This document shows, one piece after another, positions 46,987 through 56,589 of a stretch of 64,000 nucleotides of DNA. Below the pieces are notes generated by a model, which was given only the letters and a program-made list of their open reading frames with translations, was not told the origin of the DNA and searched no databases. Source of the DNA: Halioglobus japonicus (GTDB lineage: Bacteria; Pseudomonadota; Gammaproteobacteria; Pseudomonadales; Halieaceae); contig NZ_CP019450.1 in NCBI RefSeq assembly GCF_001983995.1, forward strand, positions 3,162,001-3,226,000, in the 5' to 3' direction. The translations under genes and the position numbers were made by a program. Numbering within the stretch: the stretch's first letter is position 1; the number at the start of each line of letters is the position of its first letter.

Positions 46987-49002
46987 GTGAACCGCGAGAA
47001 CGAACCCTGGACACCTGTCACCCCCGCACGGCTCGACTGGACCGACAACGGCGATCCGCTGTCTGAGATCTTTGGCGACGTCTACTACTCGGGTGAAGAC
47101 GGCGCAGCCGAAAGCCGCCACGTGTTTCTGGACGGCAATCGGCTCGGCGAGCGCCTTATGGAAGCCCGCGGCCCGACCTTCGGCGTCGGTGAAACCGGTT
47201 TCGGCACCGGCCTGAATTTTCTGCTCACCTGGCAGCTGTGGCGCCAGCTCGGTCCGCAACGACCGCGCCTGCACTACCTGTCTGTCGAGAAGTTTCCACT
47301 CCAACGGGACGATCTGACACGGGCGCTGAGCAATTGGCCAGAGCTCGCACCGCTCGTGACCCAGCTGCTGCAGCACTGGCCAGACTTACTGCCCGGCCAG
47401 CATCGTCTGGTATTCGAAGACGGCCAGGTGATTCTGGACTTGTGGTGGGAGGACGTCGGTGCAGCGCTCCCTGATATTGCCAGCCGTGGTCCTACGATCG
47501 ACGCCTGGTTTCTGGACGGTTTCGCCCCGGCGCGCAACGACGCCATGTGGCAGCCGGCACTGTATACCGCCATTGCCCAGGCGAGTCGCGACGACGCCAC
47601 CTTCGCTACCTTTACCGCTGCCGGGCACGTACGACGCGGCCTGCAGGCCAGTGGGTTCAAGGTCGAGAAAGTACCGGGATTCGGGCGCAAGCGAGAGTGC
47701 TTGCGCGGCCAGCTCGAGACCCGGCCCGCCCCATCACCCGCGCAGCTCACCCCATGGGACCTCAGCAAAGCATCTGCTGCGCCAACCCCGCAACCGCGCA
47801 CCGCTATCATCATCGGTGCCGGCCTGGCGGGCTGCACCACTGCCGCGGCGCTCGCCCAACGCGGGATACAGGTCAGCCTGCTGGATTCGGGACCACTGGC
47901 GGGCGAAGCGTCGGGCAACGATCAGGGGATACTTTACACACGGCTGTCGCGGCGCCACTCGGTCCTGACGGATTTCGCCCTGCAGAGTTTCACCTTTGCC
48001 GCAGCGATGTATCGGTCGATGTTTGCTTTGGGTCTGCTGCGCGAGGGTGACGACGGCGCACTGTGTGGCAGCTTTCATCAGCACCGCAACGCCGAGGACC
48101 TCGCGGTGTTGAGGAAGCGCCTGCAGGCGCTACCCCAGCTCGCGGCAGTGCTGGAACCCGATGCCGCCGTATCGCACCTGGGTGTTAAACCGAGCGAGCC
48201 AGGCTACTGGTTTCCACGCTCAGGCTGGCTGCGTCCACCGGGGGTATGTGCCGCGCTGGCCAACCACCCCAACATTACGCTTACCGAGCACTGCGGTGCG
48301 CTGTCACTGGCCCGTGACGACCAGCACTGGGTCGCCACTAGCGTCCAGGGTGCCGTGACAAAGGCGGAGGTTGCAATTATTTGCACTGGGGTGGCAACCC
48401 ACCAATTTGCGGGCCTTGAGTGGCTGCCGCTGCAATCCATTCGCGGCCAGACCAGCCTAGTACCGGAGAACCCTGCCGTTACCGCCCTGACCGCCGGATT
48501 CTGTCACGAGGGCTATATTGCGCCAGCACGACAGGGCCGGCACTGCATCGGGGCCACCTTTAACCTCAAGGACGACGACAGAGATGTTCGTGACGCAGAC
48601 CACCTGCACAATCTACGGCGCCTGGCGGCGGCACTGCCCGAGTGGCGCGACGCTATCTACGCCATCGACGTGGGCACGCTCGAAGGCCGGGTCGGCTTTC
48701 GCTGCGCAAGCCCCGACTACCTGCCGATAGCCGGCCCCGTGCCCGACTTCGACGCCTTCTTGCACAACTATGCCGGGCTGCGTAAAAATGCCAGGCAGGT
48801 GATCCCGGATCATGGAAGCTACATGCGAGATCTGTACGTCAACACAGCCCACGGCTCACGCGGCCTGAGTTCAGCCCCACTGACAGCACAAGTGCTGGCC
48901 AGCATGGTGTGTCGCGAAGCTGTGCCCCTGAGCCGGGAATTACAACGGGCGCTGGCACCGGCGCGCTTCCTGATCCGTGATCTGGCGAGGAATCGCATTT
49001 GA
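46987..49002 (+). CDS. mnmC: Bifunctional tRNA mnm5s2U34 enzyme MnmC
   Basis: 671 residues from a GTG at 46987 (preceded by AAGGC); the frame opens 16 codons earlier. The N-terminal methyltransferase domain has SRHVFLDGNRLGERL near residue 36, VGETGFGTGLNFLLTWQ near 63, and DAWFLDGFAPARNDAMW near 174. The C-terminal FAD domain has AIIIGAGLAGCTTAAALAQ near 273, ASGNDQGILYTRLSRRHS, and RVGFRCASPDYLPIAGP near 565. It removes carboxymethyl from cmnm5U34 and methylates the product in tRNAs for Lys, Glu and others. It overlaps the next gene by one base in TGATG. Confidence 0.94.
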   Translation: MNRENEPWTPVTPARLDWTDNGDPLSEIFGDVYYSGEDGAAESRHVFLDGNRLGERLMEARGPTFGVGETGFGTGLNFLLTWQLWRQLGPQRPRLHYLSVEKFPLQRDDLTRALSNWPELAPLVTQLLQHWPDLLPGQHRLVFEDGQVILDLWWEDVGAALPDIASRGPTIDAWFLDGFAPARNDAMWQPALYTAIAQASRDDATFATFTAAGHVRRGLQASGFKVEKVPGFGRKRECLRGQLETRPAPSPAQLTPWDLSKASAAPTPQPRTAIIIGAGLAGCTTAAALAQRGIQVSLLDSGPLAGEASGNDQGILYTRLSRRHSVLTDFALQSFTFAAAMYRSMFALGLLREGDDGALCGSFHQHRNAEDLAVLRKRLQALPQLAAVLEPDAAVSHLGVKPSEPGYWFPRSGWLRPPGVCAALANHPNITLTEHCGALSLARDDQHWVATSVQGAVTKAEVAIICTGVATHQFAGLEWLPLQSIRGQTSLVPENPAVTALTAGFCHEGYIAPARQGRHCIGATFNLKDDDRDVRDADHLHNLRRLAAALPEWRDAIYAIDVGTLEGRVGFRCASPDYLPIAGPVPDFDAFLHNYAGLRKNARQVIPDHGSYMRDLYVNTAHGSRGLSSAPLTAQVLASMVCREAVPLSRELQRALAPARFLIRDLARNRI

Positions 49003-49760
49003 TGCGTACAGCCATCGCTTTACTCCTGTTCGTGCTGGCACCGATGAGTATGGCGGTCGAACAGTACACTTATCGCGTGCTGGAAAAGCGCCCCCACGAT
49101 CGGGCCAACTATGTCCAGGGCCTGGAAATTCACGACGGCAAGCTGTATGTCAGCGCCGGCGAGTACGGCAAATCGCGACTGCGCCGCTATGACCTCGAAT
49201 CCATGTCGCTGGAACACGATGTTCCGTTGAATCCGCGCCTGTTTGCCGAGGGTCTCACCCGCCTGGATGACAAGCTCTATCAGCTCACCTGGCGCGAAGG
49301 CATGCTGCTGGAATTTGATTTTGCGACCCTCAAACCGATCAAATGGCATCCCATTAATAGTCAGGGATGGGGCCTCACCACCGATGGTTCAAAGCTGATC
49401 TACACCGACGGCGGCCATCATTTGCACTTTTTCACCCCGGGTGAAATTCAGCACAAACGCTCAGTGGCCGTCACTCTCAATGGCGCACCTGTGAACCACC
49501 TGAACGAGCTCGAGTGGATCGACGGCAAGATCTGGGCAAACATTTACCAGACGGATCGCATCGTCATCATCGATCCGGCCACCGGCAAAGTCACCGCCAA
49601 TATCGATCTCGCTGGCCTGCTGCCCCGCGATGATCGCAAACCCAATACCGATGTACTCAATGGCATTGCCCGCAATCCTCAGGACGGCGCCCTCTGGGTC
49701 ACCGGCAAACGCTGGCCGTGGTTGTACAGAATCGAACTGATACCCCACCCGAGCGAGTAA
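49002..49760 (+). CDS. Glutaminyl-peptide cyclotransferase-like protein (plant/bacterial beta-propeller type)
   Basis: 252 residues with a short signal peptide (MRTAIALLLFVLAPMSMAVE). Repeated beta-propeller blades are seen: YVQGLEIHDGKLYVSAGEYG near residue 37, RLFAEGLTRLDDKLYQLTW near 75, WGLTTDGSKLIYTDGG near 122, LNELEWIDGKIWANIY near 166, and the C-terminal LNGIARNPQDGALWVTGKRWP. This is the QC family that cyclises N-terminal Gln to pyroglutamate. Its ATG overlaps the mnmC stop in TGATG, so it is coupled to mnmC, a pairing with no obvious biochemical reason. Confidence 0.87.
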   Translation: MRTAIALLLFVLAPMSMAVEQYTYRVLEKRPHDRANYVQGLEIHDGKLYVSAGEYGKSRLRRYDLESMSLEHDVPLNPRLFAEGLTRLDDKLYQLTWREGMLLEFDFATLKPIKWHPINSQGWGLTTDGSKLIYTDGGHHLHFFTPGEIQHKRSVAVTLNGAPVNHLNELEWIDGKIWANIYQTDRIVIIDPATGKVTANIDLAGLLPRDDRKPNTDVLNGIARNPQDGALWVTGKRWPWLYRIELIPHPSE

Positions 49761-49802
49761 TCGCGCTAGAATAGCCTCCTACCACACTGATCGAGACAGC
49801 GA

Positions 49803-52742
49803 ATGAGCAACCCCCTGCCCACCGCCCACGCGACGTTTGAACCCGTGCGCGCCCAGGCCATTGAATCCCTCAACCTGCAAATCCAGGAGTTTCGCCACCG
49901 CGAGACTGGCGCCGTGCACTATCATATGGCCGCCGACAACACCGAGAACGTGTTCCTGGTCGCGCTGCGCACTGTGCCGCAGGATTCTACCGGGGTCGCC
50001 CATATCCTCGAGCACACCGCCCTGTGTGGCTCGGAACGGTTTCCGGTACGCGACCCGTTCTTCATGATGCTGCGCCGCTCCCTGAACACCTTCATGAACG
50101 CTTTTACCAGTTCCGACTGGACGGCCTACCCCTTTGCCAGCCAGAATCGCAAAGACTTCAACAATCTGCTCGACGTATATCTGGACGCCGTTTTCTTCTC
50201 GCGTCTGGACCCCCTGGATTTTGCCCAGGAAGGACACCGGGTGGAGTTTGCCACCCCCGATGACCCCAGCTCTGAGCTGATATACAAGGGAGTGGTTTTC
50301 AATGAAATGAAGGGCGCCATGAGCTCCGTGAGCAGCACCCTGTGGCAGAAATTCTGCGAACACCTGTTCCCCTCTACCACTTATCACTACAACAGCGGCG
50401 GCGAGCCGGAAAACATCCCGGACCTCAGCTACGCACAACTGAAGGCGTTCTACGAAAGTCACTATCACCCGACCAATGCCATTTTTATGACCTTTGGTGA
50501 CATTCCCGCCGCCGAGCATCAGGCCGCCTTTGAAGAGCGCGCCCTTGCCAGGTTCGAGCGACTCGATCAACGCATCGAGGTTCAGCCGGAGCAACGGCTG
50601 GCCGCGCCCATTCGTGTCAATGACATCTATGCCTTCGACGAGAACACTGACACCGCAGGCAAGACTCACCTGGTGATGGGCTGGATGCTCGGTGAAAGCA
50701 GCGACCTGGAAGGCATGCTCGAAGCACAGCTGCTGTCCAGCGTATTGCTGGAGAACAGCGCCTCACCACTGCAGCACGCTCTGGAAACCACCGAGCTCGG
50801 TCAAGCCCCCTCGCCTCTCTGTGGCCTGGAGGAATCCATGCGCGAGATGGTGTTTGTGTGCGGTATCGAAGGCAGCGAGGCTGAGCACGCTGACGCATTT
50901 GAACAGATGGTGCTGGAGATTATTGAGGATGTGGCCAATAACGGCGTGGCCGCCGAACGCCTCGAAGCCGTGCTACACCAGCTGGAATTACATCAGCGCG
51001 AGGTCAGCGGTGATAACTACCCCTATGGCCTGCATCTGATTCTGCAGGCGCTGGGCTCTGCAACCCACTACGCCGACCCGATTGCGGCAATGAACCTCGA
51101 CCCCGTGATCGAATCACTGCGCACCAAGATTCAGGATCCTGACTACATCAAGCGCCTCGCCCGGCAATTACTGCTGGACAACAGCCACCGCTTAACGCTG
51201 GTCGTCGAACCTGACAGCGAGCTCTCGGCGCGTCGACTCGAGCGCGAGGCGGCTCGCCTGGCAGACATTAAGCAAGCCATGAGCGAAGAGCAAAAGCAGG
51301 CCACCGTAAAACTGGCCGCCGACCTGATTGAACGCCAGCAGAGTACCGACGACGAAAGTATTCTGCCCAAGGTAGAGCTGACCGACATCCCTGCCGAAGT
51401 CAGCGACGTCAGCCCCACGCAATCACCCATCAATGGCCTGACAGTCACCCGCTATGGCCAGGGCACCAACGGCCTGGTGTATCAGCAGTGGGTGGCGCCC
51501 CTGCCGGCACTGGACGACAAGCAGCGCGCGGTGTTGCCGCTGTATACCAGCTTTCTCTCAGAACTCGGCCTGGGTGAGAGCACCTACCTGGAAACCCAGC
51601 ACCGTCAATCCGCCGATGTCGGCTCTATACACGCATTCACCTCCATGCGCGGCAAAGTGGAAGACGAGCAGGCCATCAAGGCGAACTTCGTGCTGTCATC
51701 CAAAGCCCTGCTGCGCAATGCCGCTGCCCAGGCGGAGCTGATGCGCGACACCCTGCACAGTGCCCGTTTCGACGAACATGCTCGCCTGCGCGATCTCGTC
51801 AGCCAGCAGCGTGCCCGACGCGAGCAATCCGTCACTGGTAATGGGCACGGCCTGGCCATGGCTGCGGCCTGTGCCGGGATGAGCCCACTGGCCAACCTCA
51901 ATCATGAACTAACCGGCCTGGCGGGTATTCGCCGCCTGCGGGCGCTGGACGAAGCGCTCAAGGACGACGGCGAACTGGCAACGTTTGGCGATACCCTGGC
52001 CAACATTCACGCCAACGTGCAGAGCATGCCCGGTGAATTGCTTGTGGTAGCAGAGCCCCAGGAAGCGGAACGACTGGCGACGGACCTGTCAGCGATCTAT
52101 GCAGATGCTTCGAACAGCGGCGCCAAGACCCTGTCACTGGCTCCGGTGCGCGAGCGGCGCGGTGAGTTCTGGGTGACCAATACCCAGGTGAATTTCTGCG
52201 CCAGGGCCTATCCCACAGTACCTGTGGGGCACCCTGACGCGGCGGCCCTGTCAGTGCTGGGCGGCTTTATGCGCAATGGCTTCCTGCACCGCGCCATTCG
52301 CGAACAGGGTGGCGCCTATGGTGGCGGCGCCTCCCAGGACTCAGGCTCCGCGGCGTTCCGCTTCTACTCCTACCGCGACCCACGGCTGGCAGATACCCTG
52401 GCTGACTTTGACGCGGCCATCGACTGGCTGCTGCAGGGTGGCCACGATGCCCGCGCCCTGGAAGAAGCCATTCTTGGTGTCATCGGTTCGCTGGACAAGC
52501 CCAGCTCACCGGCCGGGGAAGCGAAACAGCACTTCCACAACAGCCTCTTTGGCCGCACTCATGCGCACCGCAAGCAGTTCCGCGAGCGCATTCTGGCGGT
52601 CAGCCTGGACGACCTGATGCGCGTCGGCGAAACCTACTTACGCGCAGACGCCGCCAGCACGGCCGTGGTAAGTAACAGCGTTCAGCGGGACGCCAACGAA
52701 GCGCAGCTGAGTGACCTGGCGCTCACCGTTCAGGAGCTGTGA
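49803..52742 (+). CDS. M16C insulinase-like metalloprotease (presequence-protease type)
   Basis: 979 residues. The inverted zinc site HILEHTALCGSERFPVRDPFF lies near residue 68, with the downstream Glu ligand expected in the YKGVVFNEMKGAMSS stretch near 162. LDVYLDAVFFSRLD near 122 and the C-terminal half (RAIREQGGAYGGGASQDSG near 834) match the four-domain M16C/PreP family. Family members degrade peptides inside a closed chamber. There is no signal peptide, so it is cytoplasmic. The gene follows the cyclotransferase gene after 42 bases and converges with the leuC-like pseudogene; a hairpin at 52755-52778 lies beyond its stop. Confidence 0.92.
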   Translation: MSNPLPTAHATFEPVRAQAIESLNLQIQEFRHRETGAVHYHMAADNTENVFLVALRTVPQDSTGVAHILEHTALCGSERFPVRDPFFMMLRRSLNTFMNAFTSSDWTAYPFASQNRKDFNNLLDVYLDAVFFSRLDPLDFAQEGHRVEFATPDDPSSELIYKGVVFNEMKGAMSSVSSTLWQKFCEHLFPSTTYHYNSGGEPENIPDLSYAQLKAFYESHYHPTNAIFMTFGDIPAAEHQAAFEERALARFERLDQRIEVQPEQRLAAPIRVNDIYAFDENTDTAGKTHLVMGWMLGESSDLEGMLEAQLLSSVLLENSASPLQHALETTELGQAPSPLCGLEESMREMVFVCGIEGSEAEHADAFEQMVLEIIEDVANNGVAAERLEAVLHQLELHQREVSGDNYPYGLHLILQALGSATHYADPIAAMNLDPVIESLRTKIQDPDYIKRLARQLLLDNSHRLTLVVEPDSELSARRLEREAARLADIKQAMSEEQKQATVKLAADLIERQQSTDDESILPKVELTDIPAEVSDVSPTQSPINGLTVTRYGQGTNGLVYQQWVAPLPALDDKQRAVLPLYTSFLSELGLGESTYLETQHRQSADVGSIHAFTSMRGKVEDEQAIKANFVLSSKALLRNAAAQAELMRDTLHSARFDEHARLRDLVSQQRARREQSVTGNGHGLAMAAACAGMSPLANLNHELTGLAGIRRLRALDEALKDDGELATFGDTLANIHANVQSMPGELLVVAEPQEAERLATDLSAIYADASNSGAKTLSLAPVRERRGEFWVTNTQVNFCARAYPTVPVGHPDAAALSVLGGFMRNGFLHRAIREQGGAYGGGASQDSGSAAFRFYSYRDPRLADTLADFDAAIDWLLQGGHDARALEEAILGVIGSLDKPSSPAGEAKQHFHNSLFGRTHAHRKQFRERILAVSLDDLMRVGETYLRADAASTAVVSNSVQRDANEAQLSDLALTVQEL

Positions 52743-52754
52743 GGCCAGAGACGA

Positions 52755-52778
52755 TGCCGCTACTGGGGAGTAGCGGCA
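52755..52778. other. Perfect hairpin at the convergent gene ends
   Basis: A 10-bp stem (TGCCGCTACT at 52755-52764, AGTAGCGGCA at 52769-52778) with a GGGG loop. It begins 12 bases after the protease stop and overlaps the end of the leuC-like remnant. No T run follows on the plus strand, so it may be a factor-dependent end or RNA-stability hairpin. Confidence 0.6.
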
Positions 52779-53512
52779 CTAAACCCCTTGGGCAGACCTG
52801 CCTCGGGGGCGATTAATCCGGTAAAGGCCGAGAATTCCACCGCCATATTACACAGCGTCATGCGGCCTTCCATGCCCAGTGCGGTCACCGCTTCGCCGGC
52901 AAACTCCACGGCATAGCCACTGCCACCACTGGCACCATGAATGCCGGTCAGGTGCAGAATCATATCTTTGGCGGTCACCCCAAACGGCAATTCACCGTCA
53001 AACCGCACGCGCAACGTGCGTGGTTTCTTCACTCGCAGGGTTTTGGTTACCAGTGCATGCTCCGCCTCGCTGGAGCCGATACCCCACGCCAACGCACCCA
53101 GTGCGCCCTGGGTGCAGGTATGACTATCGGGGCAGACCAGTGTGCCACCCGGCTGGACTATGCCCTGCTCCGGTGACACCACGTGAACAATGCCCTGGCG
53201 CGAATCGTCGAGATCAAACGGGGTCAATCCGGCCGCATTGGCGCCCTCACGCGTGGCGACGATAAAGTCGCTACCACTGGGCATGGTCGTGTCGTCCGTG
53301 CGGTCAGGTTAGGTATCGACAATATGATCCATACAGCAGAAAACCTGCTGCGGGTAAAACACCTCACGACCATCGGCCTGCAGGCTCGATAGCGCAATTG
53401 ATCTGGTGCGCTCGTGCAGGAACACCCGATCGATGTAAATAAGGTCGGTGCCATCTGACTGGGTCTCAACCAGATGCTCAGGCCAGAGTTTGTCAAAAAG
53501 AGTTGCAGCCAT
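52760..53512 (-). pseudogene. Decayed aconitase/LeuC-family dehydratase large subunit
   Basis: The remnant begins MAATLFDKLWPEHLVETQSD, a LeuC-like start, and reaches CCMDHIVDT, where an in-frame TAA (53309-53311) ends it. The same frame then goes on [59 protein letters not shown], all family segments. It stops at 52760 after about 250 of an expected 465 or so residues. The C-terminal half with the later Fe-S Cys ligands (CTNSR and CxxC regions) is absent. It therefore lacks a full 4Fe-4S site. The start half has nothing obvious to pair with, as no leuD or leuB is adjacent. This is a degraded paralogue rather than a sequencing slip. Confidence 0.85.
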
Positions 53513-53644
53513 AGCTGTGCTATATCTTTAGTGCAGAGTCATTTTGAGCGGCGGGTCATAGCCTTCAGCTTATTTGTTATATAAATATAGCGTTATAACT
53601 TAATCGGTGGAATGGCCGCCAAACCACGCCCCGGGGGACAGATC

Positions 53645-55177
53645 ATGGAAATGGATACACTCAAGGCTTTTACCCTGGCCTTCTTCGAAATCAGCGCCCT
53701 GGTGATGGCCTTAGGGGTACTGCTGCTGGTTATCGCACTGGTCTATATGTACGTTGCTGACGTCACTCAGCGCGAGCAGACCATCCGTCGCAACTACCCG
53801 ATCATCGGCCGCTTCCGCTATTTTTTCGAACACCTAGGTGAGTTTTTCCGGCAGTATTTTTTTGCCCTGGATCGCGAGGAACTACCGTTTAATCGCGCCC
53901 AGCGCAGCTGGGTCTACCGCGCCGCCAAGAACGTTGACGCCACCGTGGCCTTCGGCTCCACCCACCCGCTAAACCAACCGGGTGACTTTGTCTTTCTCAA
54001 TGGCTTGTTCCCGCCACTGGAAGAAGAAGTACGGCCCAGAAGCGAAATTGTGTTCGGTGCCGGTTTCGCCGAAACGCCGTACCACACCCGGGCGTTTTTC
54101 AACATTTCGGCCATGAGTTTTGGCGCACTGTCAGCGCCGGCCATCCGCGCGCTGTCTGCCGGTGCCGCTGAAGCCGGCATCTGGCTCAATACCGGTGAAG
54201 GGGCTATCTCAACCTATCATCTGGAGGGTGGCTGCGACATTGTGTTCCAGATCGGCACCGCCAAATACGGTGTGCGCGATGAACACGGCGCACTGGATGA
54301 GGAGAAACTGCGCGAGATCGCCAGCCACCCTGAAGTCAAAATGTTTGAGATCAAACTCTCGCAGGGCGCCAAGCCGGGCAAGGGCGGTATTCTTCCTGGC
54401 GCCAAGGTGACCGAAGTGATTGCCAGCACCCGGGGTATCCCCGCCGGTGAAGACTCTTTAAGTCCCAATCGCCACACAGACATCAGCACCATTGATGAAC
54501 TGCTCGACATGATCGTCCGGGTCCGTCAGGTCACGGGCAAGCCCACTGGCTTCAAGGCAGTGATCGGACAATCGGCCTGGCTGGATGATCTGTGCCAGCA
54601 TATTCAGCAACGCGGCCTGGAATGCGCACCGGACTTTATTACCGTCGACAGTGCCGACGGCGGCACCGGCGCTGCCCCGCAGAGCCTGATCGATTTTATG
54701 GGGCTTCCCCTGCGCCGCAGTCTGCCGCTGGTAGTGGATAAGCTGGTGGCCTATGGCTTGCGCGAGCGCATCAAAGTGATTGCCTCGGGCAAAATGGTCA
54801 ATCCCTCCGGGGTGGCAGCCGCGCTGTGCCTCGGCGCCGACACGGTAAACTCTGCGCGTGGTTTTATGTTTTCTCTGGGCTGCATTCAGGCACTGCAGTG
54901 CAACAAGAATACCTGCCCAACGGGCATTACCACCCACGACGAAGATTTACAGAAGGGCCTGGACCCAACGGACAAGGCTCGCCGGGTAGCCAACTACGCC
55001 CGCAACCTGATGCATGAGGTGGAAGTCATTGCGCACTGTTGCGGGGTGGAGGAGCCCCAGGACCTGGATCGCAGTCACGCCCAGATCATCGACGAGGTCG
55101 GCCTGCCGCAGCCGATGCTGACCCTGCACCCGGAGGCTCAGCCCTTGCCGCAATACCAACGCAGTAGCGGCGACTAG
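53645..55177 (+). CDS. FMN-binding glutamate-synthase-family protein, membrane-anchored
   Basis: 510 residues from the ATG at 53645, after a GGGGGACAG site. Residues about 8-35 form one membrane helix. The rest is the GltB-like FMN barrel: NISAMSFGALSAPAIRAL near residue 150, NTGEGAISTYHLEGG near 182, KPGKGGILPGAKVT near 242, DFITVDSADGGTGAAP near 333, VIASGKMVNPSG, and the 3Fe-4S site CIQALQCNKNTCPTGI near 418. There is no glutaminase domain, so it is not a full glutamate synthase. The substrate of these stand-alone proteins is not established. It is divergent from the leuC-like pseudogene. Confidence 0.87.
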   Translation: MEMDTLKAFTLAFFEISALVMALGVLLLVIALVYMYVADVTQREQTIRRNYPIIGRFRYFFEHLGEFFRQYFFALDREELPFNRAQRSWVYRAAKNVDATVAFGSTHPLNQPGDFVFLNGLFPPLEEEVRPRSEIVFGAGFAETPYHTRAFFNISAMSFGALSAPAIRALSAGAAEAGIWLNTGEGAISTYHLEGGCDIVFQIGTAKYGVRDEHGALDEEKLREIASHPEVKMFEIKLSQGAKPGKGGILPGAKVTEVIASTRGIPAGEDSLSPNRHTDISTIDELLDMIVRVRQVTGKPTGFKAVIGQSAWLDDLCQHIQQRGLECAPDFITVDSADGGTGAAPQSLIDFMGLPLRRSLPLVVDKLVAYGLRERIKVIASGKMVNPSGVAAALCLGADTVNSARGFMFSLGCIQALQCNKNTCPTGITTHDEDLQKGLDPTDKARRVANYARNLMHEVEVIAHCCGVEEPQDLDRSHAQIIDEVGLPQPMLTLHPEAQPLPQYQRSSGD

Positions 55178-55190
55178 ACAGGCCCCTGGC

Positions 55191-56495
55191 CTATAACCGC
55201 CATACGGGGACGCCCAGGCTGGCGAGCTTGTCGCGATCGAGACAGGATTTCACATCGATCACGATGCCCCGCTCCGAGAGCAGTCCGACAATGGCGTCCT
55301 CGCCCATATCAAGGTACGTCGCGTGTGGCACCGCCAGCACCAATGCATCCGCAGGCGGCAAAGCCTCCCAGCCGGACAAGGCAATACCGTATTCAGCTTC
55401 AGCCTCGGCGGGATCGGCCATGGGATCGTGGACCAGCACCTGGCACTGGTAATCACGCAACTCCGTCACAATATCTGCCACCTTGGAATTGCGGATATCC
55501 GGACAGTTTTCTTTAAAGCTCAGCCCCAGCACCACGACTCGGGCCTTGTCCGGAGAACAGCCTTGCTTGAGCAGTTGTTTCACTGTTTGCTCTGCGACAA
55601 ATTTGGCCATGTCATCATTGGTCTGGCGGCCCGCAAGAATCACCTGGGGATGGTGGCCCACGGTTTCGGCCTTATAGGTCAGATAGTAGGGGTCGACGCC
55701 GATGCAGTGGCCGCCTACCAGGCCCGGCCGGAACGGCAGGAAGTTCCACTTGGTGCCGGCAGCATCCAGCACATCCTGGGTATCGATATCGAGACGATTG
55801 AAAATCAACGCCAACTCATTCATCAGGGCAATATTCAGATCGCGCTGAGCGTTTTCAATGACCTTAGCTGCTTCACCGACTTTAATGCTGGGCGCCCGAT
55901 GCACACCCGCCGCAACCACCAGTTCGTAAAACCGGGCGACGGCCTCGAGAGTATCCGCGCTATCACCAGCAACTACCTTCACCACGGTTTCCAATCGGTT
56001 CGCGCTGTCACCGGGGTTAATGCGTTCGGGCGAATAGCCCACGTGAAATTGTTCTTGCGTGCGCGCCCCTCTGCCCGACCACTGCATGCCTGAAGCTTTT
56101 TCGAGCAGGGGCACACAATATTCCTCAGTGCACCCGGGATACACCGTCGATTCGAAGACGACCGTGGCACCGGCTGACATATTCAGGCCGACCGTAAGGC
56201 AGGCACCGTGCAGCGGTTCGAGATCCGGACGCCGGGCATCGTCGATAGGCGTGGGCACAGCCACCAGGATAATTTCAGCCTCCGCCAGCGCCGCGGAATC
56301 ACTGGTGTACTCCAGTTGATTCGCCGCAGCCAGTTCCGCGGTGGTGACACTGCCGTTGGGATCGGTACCGGCGCGGTATTGATCGAGCCTGCTCTCATCG
56401 AGATCAAAGCCTATGGTGCGAAGATGACGCCCGAAGGCGACCGCCACCGGCAGCCCCACATAGCCAAGCCCCACTACCGCTGCTGTTTTATACAT
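55191..56495 (-). CDS. Nucleotide-sugar dehydrogenase (UDP-hexuronate type, WbpO/TviB-like)
   Basis: 434 residues from the ATG at 56495 (MYKTAAVVGLGYVGLPVAVAFG); the frame extends 19 codons further. The N-terminal NAD fold precedes AEIILVAVPTPID near residue 73 and STVYPGCTEEYCVP near 121. The catalytic Cys lies in GLVGGHCIGVDPYYLTYKAE near 254, and the C-terminal domain has VVLGLSFKENCPDIRNSK near 325. It performs two NAD-dependent oxidations of a UDP-sugar 6-OH to the uronate. The WbpO/TviB subgroup acts on UDP-GalNAc or UDP-GlcNAc. No polysaccharide cluster surrounds it. Confidence 0.9.
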   Translation of the reverse strand: MYKTAAVVGLGYVGLPVAVAFGRHLRTIGFDLDESRLDQYRAGTDPNGSVTTAELAAANQLEYTSDSAALAEAEIILVAVPTPIDDARRPDLEPLHGACLTVGLNMSAGATVVFESTVYPGCTEEYCVPLLEKASGMQWSGRGARTQEQFHVGYSPERINPGDSANRLETVVKVVAGDSADTLEAVARFYELVVAAGVHRAPSIKVGEAAKVIENAQRDLNIALMNELALIFNRLDIDTQDVLDAAGTKWNFLPFRPGLVGGHCIGVDPYYLTYKAETVGHHPQVILAGRQTNDDMAKFVAEQTVKQLLKQGCSPDKARVVVLGLSFKENCPDIRNSKVADIVTELRDYQCQVLVHDPMADPAEAEAEYGIALSGWEALPPADALVLAVPHATYLDMGEDAIVGLLSERGIVIDVKSCLDRDKLASLGVPVWRL

Positions 56496-56589
56496 TGTTA
56501 TCCTAAACACATGACCAGGCACTGAGGCCCTGAAAGCAGTTAGTTTGCCCAAGCGTTACCCGCTTGGCAAAGGCGTGTTGTCGAAATCG

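Noticed and set aside
52760..53284. The 174-codon frame as a functional dehydratase
   Set aside because: It lacks the start half and the Fe-S ligand half of the family; better described as a remnant.
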